Shown here piece by piece: positions 59,184 to 64,000 of a DNA stretch of 64,000 bases. The DNA is taken from NCBI GenBank assembly GCA_024220505.1, contig JAKZZE010000015.1, positions 930,001-994,000 of the forward strand. The letters run 5' to 3'. How positions within the stretch are numbered: the first letter of the stretch is position 1; each line of letters starts with the position of its first letter. Origin of the DNA: Rhizopus arrhizus (taxonomy: Eukaryota > Mucoromycota > Mucoromycetes > Mucorales > Rhizopodaceae). A program made the position numbers and the translations under genes. The notes beneath the pieces are model-generated. The model did no database searches and was not told where the DNA came from. It was given only the letters and a program-made list of their open reading frames with translations.

Positions 59184-62055
59184 CTTTGCCATCAAAACAC
59201 AATCACCCTATGTGCTAAAATGAAACAACTCATCGAGTTTCTGATTGCTCTAGTTACAAATTCTGGTCTAGGTTTTATCTAATATCTATCACTTGCAAAA
59301 TTTACAAGTTACACCCAAAACACACTGAAATGCTTGCTGGCAGTATCTTCATCCTCCATCACTTCACACTCTTGTTACACATCCCATAAATCTATACATC
59401 TGAGCGCGCGGATAAAACATGTTTCACTTGAGAAAGTATGGTGACACATGTCCCTGAGTTTGCACTGCCTAAATTGGCTGTACAAAAGCCCTTTCGGAAC
59501 CGTCCATGGATAGGTTCAATAGCATCAAGGACAAGTAGGAATTTGTGTATTTGAAAGTTCTTTACTGATATCGTACCACTATCGTTAAAGACTTTCACCA
59601 GGTTTGCTACTTATCTCATCCCTTCACAGCTTCATTTTCTGTAGCTTCATGTTTTACCTTGATATGGCCCTTTAAGCTCAATCACTCTTTATATTGACGC
59701 TTTGATAAGAAGCCATATGAAGAAGCACGATGTATCTTTAACCATCAAAAAGATTCTCCTACTGATACTATTGCTCATCAGCAAAGGTACAAAACTATCA
59801 AGAGCCCATCAGACTTTAATAGAACTGCTATTTTATGTACAAGTAAGCAGTAAAGAATCATATTTGTAAATAAGCTTTCAAGTCTTGATAGATGAAGCAA
59901 CCAATCAAACAAAATATCTGACCAAAAGACCCTCAGGACGTGATAGCGCAGTTTTATCCCGAAATGTACAATTTTGACAGAAGGCTTGTCAATCAGAGCA
60001 ACCTCTTCCTTTTTTGTCTTTAGAATCGGTTTACTATAGTTACGATCAAGAATATCATACACTTCTGTGCATTGGGTTTTTACAATCTTCTTGACCTATT
60101 TTTAGAAACGCTCTTTCTTTTGTCATTGAGGCAAAGGCAAGAGTATATAGACAAGCAAAGAAAAGAGAAGCCACGCATATCAAATATGATATTGTCTATT
60201 TTTATACCTTATTTCTTAAAATGGAATAAAAGAGGTTTCCACAGAGAGGTATATTTCACAAAGAAATCGCAGTCTATCCTCATTCTTTTTAAGTATCTTC
60301 AAGAACAAGGCAATTTGAAATTAACAAGGTATCTGTTGTATGTTTCATTTTCTTTGTCCACTTGGCTCTGTACGAATGTATATGCCGTAGACCTTTTCCA
60401 TGCACTTTTTATACACACTGAGATATATCTTCTTGATCAACAAAGTAGCACATCTAAATTCTCAAAAACGATTCTTAAAGACTGAATGATTTTCTTTTAC
60501 TTGTCTTTATATGTACACAAATAATAGTAAAAGTACTTTGAATGTCACTGGTGTCGATGAACAGTGGCAAATGGCTTTTATTCGTATATACGTCATGGTA
60601 CTTTTTAGCAACCCTTGTCGTGTTAAACTCTTTAGATTTTGTTGACAAGATATAACATCAATAAACTCATGTTTTATTCCAAAATAGAACAAATTCTATC
60701 TTGCGTTCAACAAACAATAGGAGATGAGTCAGATATTCTTGGATGATAAAATTTGGTGAATAGATGAAAAGAAAAGATTCAGTCAACGTTGACCAATGGT
60801 AAATCATTTCAAAGCTTTAATATGTAACAAAATTTTCTTTGCAACAACTCAGTTGCTACTCAGATATTATTCATTTAATTCCCTTTTACAAGATAAACCC
60901 TTTGAGTTAGTCTTGTCTTTTATTATCTAGAAAATAAAATTGGCTCAAGTTAAATGGTCCTTGTTATCACAAAAGATATTTTTTTTTTGTAGTTGGAAAT
61001 TCACAGGGGTGTATTTAATAGGATGTATAATAAAAATACTGATGATATACATTTTCACAAAGAAAAAAAAGAGTATGTGATTATTCAAATTTATAAGCAA
61101 TGCAATTCTGAGATTGAGAAAGGATAAAGATAATATTTTTGTCGTATGATAACAAAAGGTAGTAATAAAGTCTTATGTAAGATTTGATGATACACTATAG
61201 ATTATAGAATGCTTATCACAGATGATAATGATACATACGTTTTATTTATTCAGACTAAACTATGCTAAGCATGATCTCATGCACAAAGTTCTAAAAGCTC
61301 GGCTTCTATTGTGTTCCTATTCCGAAAAAAAAAGGGACAATCAATCCATTTTCCCAATTCTTCCCCCCTTTTCTTTTCCTTTTAAAAGCCTCAGTGACCC
61401 ATGTCAATCATAGTCTAACCTAAAAATACCAAGACGCTTATTTCATAAAAGGCTATTTACTATTGGAGACGTAATGTGAAAAATATAAAAAAGAAGGCTA
61501 TAACAAAATACGTGTAACATTTCCTATTCTTTTCTGTTCATTAAAGATGTTACATCAAAAATACACGCCGTGTGAACAATATGCGCGGAAATTATGAACA
61601 ATGTTTTTTATTGGTTACTAAAATGATTTTAAGCGTTTATGTTTAATTTGTGTTGTTGTTTTTATGAGAAAGACAAAAAAGAAAACATTCATGTCTTTTT
61701 CATGAGTTTTGTGACTAAAAAATGTTTGATATTAAAAGTACAATGATCATGTATAAATATGGGATTTCCGTGTTTGGAAGACCCATTCAATCATAAAAAG
61801 AGAAAAAAAAAAAAAAAAAAGATAATAAATAAATAAAAAAAAAGAAATGGTTCAACTGTTGGTTACAAGCCATTTAAAATTAAAATTTCATGTTGTTAGG
61901 GAGTTTAGTATTGAAACACACTGATTTGTACCTATCTTGAAAAAAAAAATATAGAAAGTAATAACAGATTAACCTTTTTTTTTTCTTTTTTCTTTTTCTT
62001 TCTTTCTTTTCTTATTTTCTATTCATTACATTCATCTATCTTTTTTGCTTGATAA
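57421..62055. other. Long AT-rich region without a supported gene
   Basis: About 4.6 kb with many homopolymers. The longest open frame (60072-60485 +, 137 codons) has no domain and a composition typical of chance frames in AT-rich DNA. Shorter frames at 59392-59598 - and 59778-60062 - are likewise unsupported. I see no RNA gene, and no transposon ends apart from the T-run listed separately. Confidence 0.5.
59142..59179. repeat. T-run, about 38 bases
   Basis: The longest homopolymer in the window. It could be the reversed poly-A tail of an old retroposed sequence lying to its right, but I recognise no element there and found no target duplication by eye. Confidence 0.7.
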
Positions 62056-63879
62056 ATGACAGAGATCAAAGGTTTTATTTAAGCTTCAGATTGGACTGTA
62101 TTTTAACCTTTTTTTTTTTTTAATTAGTTAAAGTGTTTTATACGCTTGGCAAACTAAATGCAATACGTATTACGACATTCACAGCGATAGTAAACAATAG
62201 AGAAGGAGAGGAAGATGATTTATCAACAATTCCAGTGTCACTTAATAGTTGTTTGTGGTCTATTTATTCTTCTAGGTAAAATAAAAAAGTAATCATCTTC
62301 TTACTTACACAAGTTAGTCCTGATATCATCTGCAGAGACCACGATCTATCTGTTTACACTGCCAGTTTTCGTGAGTCAAATCTAAAAGAAAAATCATTTA
62401 TTTGGCAAGGACATGGTTCATTCTCTTGGATTATTGAAGAACAAATAAAAGTTTATGGTAGAAGATGTCTTACAGATAGATCAGCTATAGAAATATACAT
62501 TGATCTTCAACCAGTAAGATACTTGCTATCTTCATATGAAATAATTCTCATTTTTCTATTTATAGACAATGAAGTGGACTAAAGATGATTTCTTTTCTGC
62601 ACTAAGATCAGAATCACTTGAGCAAATCAAATCTTGTACATCAACGCCTTTACATACAACATGTCAATGTTACAATGACCCACATCCACAATTATTTCCT
62701 CCACAGAGGATGATTGAAAATGAAGCAGAAAAGAAATCCACAAGTCAATTACCTTCCTTGCCTTCCTTGTCTTCTGTCTCTGTCTTTCGCCCTGAACCCA
62801 TTTTCCCTAACAACACGTCACCAAGCAGCTACTATCAGCAACCGCCAAAAGAAACTGAAGTTTCTTCACTTTCTATAGCCACAGCAGCAGCAGTGGTGAA
62901 TGACAGAAGAAAATCTGCATTTACATCTATTTCAGATAAAGCAGCATCTAGTTCAAGTAGTAACAGTAGTAGAAGTCATTCACCTGAAATTCAAAATGAA
63001 CCAGGTCCATCTTTTAAAAAGAGAAAAAAGACACCTGAGCTCTATAAAGAGACAAAACCAAAACAGGTCAATACGACCGTAAGAACTTATTATGAAGTAG
63101 AAAAAGACAGTCAAGGTGTTTATATCTTACCTGCCGAAGTTGACTCTTGGACAGTGATCAACCTTGGTACGGTTATTTATGATAGACCAGCTTATCATAA
63201 TCAGAGGTATATCTATCCAGTCAATTATACTGTACGCAAGTAAGCATCTCCTTTTCCCTCTTATTTTTTTTCTCTTTTTCATCATCCCACGTATACAATT
63301 AAGCTTATTTATAGGTGGTACCGAAGTATGGTGGATCCCAAAAGTGATACACAATATACCTGTCGCATATTGGATAATGGGAGGGAACCTAAATTTGAAG
63401 TAACAGCAGATGACTGTGACGAGACTTATTCTGGACCTACGCCCACTACCGTTTGGACAAAAATCGTTCGGTAGGTTATCAAGCAAGAAGTGTAACAGTC
63501 ACTAACTAAAAATATTAGGCAAGCCTTTGCGATCCGAAACCAAGAATATGGCCATAATCCGGTGGGCCCAGATTTCTTTGGGTTACGTAAGAATACGATT
63601 GCTAAAATGATACAAGACTTGCCCAATGCTTCCAAATGCTCTCAGTATGTCTGGCAGACATTTGAACCGGCAAGGATCAGTAAGCCAGGAAGAAATCGTC
63701 GCAGGGCGGTGATGGATGTGATTGGGGGTGTGAATTATGGGTTAACAAGTGGTCGATTGCTTAGTAGTGTGCCTACTCAATACGCTTCAAGATATGAGCG
63801 AAAGGGTCAAAGACAGCTCTCGGCTTCCTCTGCTTCTTCTACTTCAATCAATCATTCTCCTCAACTGAGTGATCATTAA
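62056..63879 (+). CDS. FYRN/FYRC domain protein (6 exons)
   Basis: Predicted protein of 510 residues from exons 62056-62071, 62128-62275, 62336-62513, 62566-63239, 63315-63470 and 63519-63879; all junctions keep frame. The N-terminal about 115 residues are of unknown type (FTAIVNNREGEEDDLS, FIWQGHGSFSWIIEEQ). A Ser/Pro-rich, poorly ordered middle contains a basic KKRKKTPE signal. From about residue 305 comes an FYRN domain (INLGTVIYDRPAYHNQRYIY, then KWYRSMVDP). An FYRC domain follows (PTPTTVWTKIVRQAF, GPDFFGLRKNTIAKMIQDL, CSQYVW). FYR domains occur in chromatin proteins such as MLL-type methyltransferases and TBRG1. With no other catalytic domain, this protein is closest in plan to TBRG1. 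Exon 1 (16 nt) is the least certain part because its donor, GTTTTA, is weak. Confidence 0.85.
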
Positions 63880-64000
63880 TAAGTGTAAATGTGTGTAAAT
63901 AAGTGTGAATATGTATAATTGCTTAAAGTGACATTGTTGTACAGCTTGCCAAAAAATTTTATATAAACAAAAAGCCTTGTATATGTTTTTCACATGCGTC
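63880..64000. other. 3' flank of the FYR-domain gene
   Basis: AT-rich sequence after the stop with several TGTAAAT-like stretches that could serve in 3'-end formation. The window ends here. Confidence 0.4.

Noticed and set aside
60072..60485. 137-codon plus-strand frame
   Set aside because: No domain, AT-driven residues (Phe, Leu, Ile, Lys), and no flanking gene signals.

Overview
This window looks like nuclear DNA of a filamentous fungus, most likely an early-diverging one (Mucoromycota, perhaps Mucorales). It has AT-rich intergenic DNA with long homopolymers and compact genes whose short introns (about 42-105 bp) have GT..AG ends. It also encodes fungal Zn2Cys6 and Kre9/Knh1-like domains. 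The phylum is inferred from style and gene content; no marker gene settles it.

Left arm (1-29,142), single-copy genes. After a gene-free 2.3 kb come a GPR89/Golgi pH regulator-type membrane protein (2317-4044, -), a Ras GTPase (5731-6535, +), an F-box/leucine-rich protein (6652-7818, -), the spliceosomal protein RED/IK (8005-9668, -) and a membrane-anchored GH35 beta-galactosidase (10986-14262, +). These are followed by a RasGEF with SH3-binding proline motifs (15701-17994, +), a Ser/Ala/Gly-rich GPI-anchored wall protein (18147-19568, -), a transcription factor with two tandem Zn2Cys6 clusters (22513-24954, +), an F-box-like protein (26045-27097, +) and an unusual SHD1 / F-box / Cys-rich fusion protein (27433-29142, -). 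I rebuilt exon structures by eye from splice sites and reading frame.

Middle (29,403-57,349), a tandem array of three secreted GH3 beta-glucosidase genes, all on the minus strand. The basic unit is about 7.24 kb, consisting of one GH3 gene plus about 4.8 kb of spacer. Unit 1 is stretched to 18.2 kb by two non-LTR retrotransposons (LINEs) in opposite orientations, each flanked by a target-site duplication. Both uninterrupted target sites survive in unit 2. The third GH3 gene shares its 3' half with copy 2 and has a diverged 5' half. Identity between units is patchy, which points to unequal exchange and gene conversion. LINE-1 is open in one frame for about 5.1 kb apart from six nonsense codons; LINE-2 is broken by frameshifts and stops.

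Right arm (57,350-64,000): about 4.7 kb of AT-rich DNA without a gene I can support, then a six-exon FYRN/FYRC protein (62056-63879, +) that is probably nuclear.

How the genes relate: the GH3 array and the GH35 enzyme fit plant-polysaccharide or oligosaccharide use. Ras and a RasGEF lie within 10 kb of each other and could act in one pathway, though nothing here shows co-regulation. I saw no tRNA, rRNA or CRISPR array.
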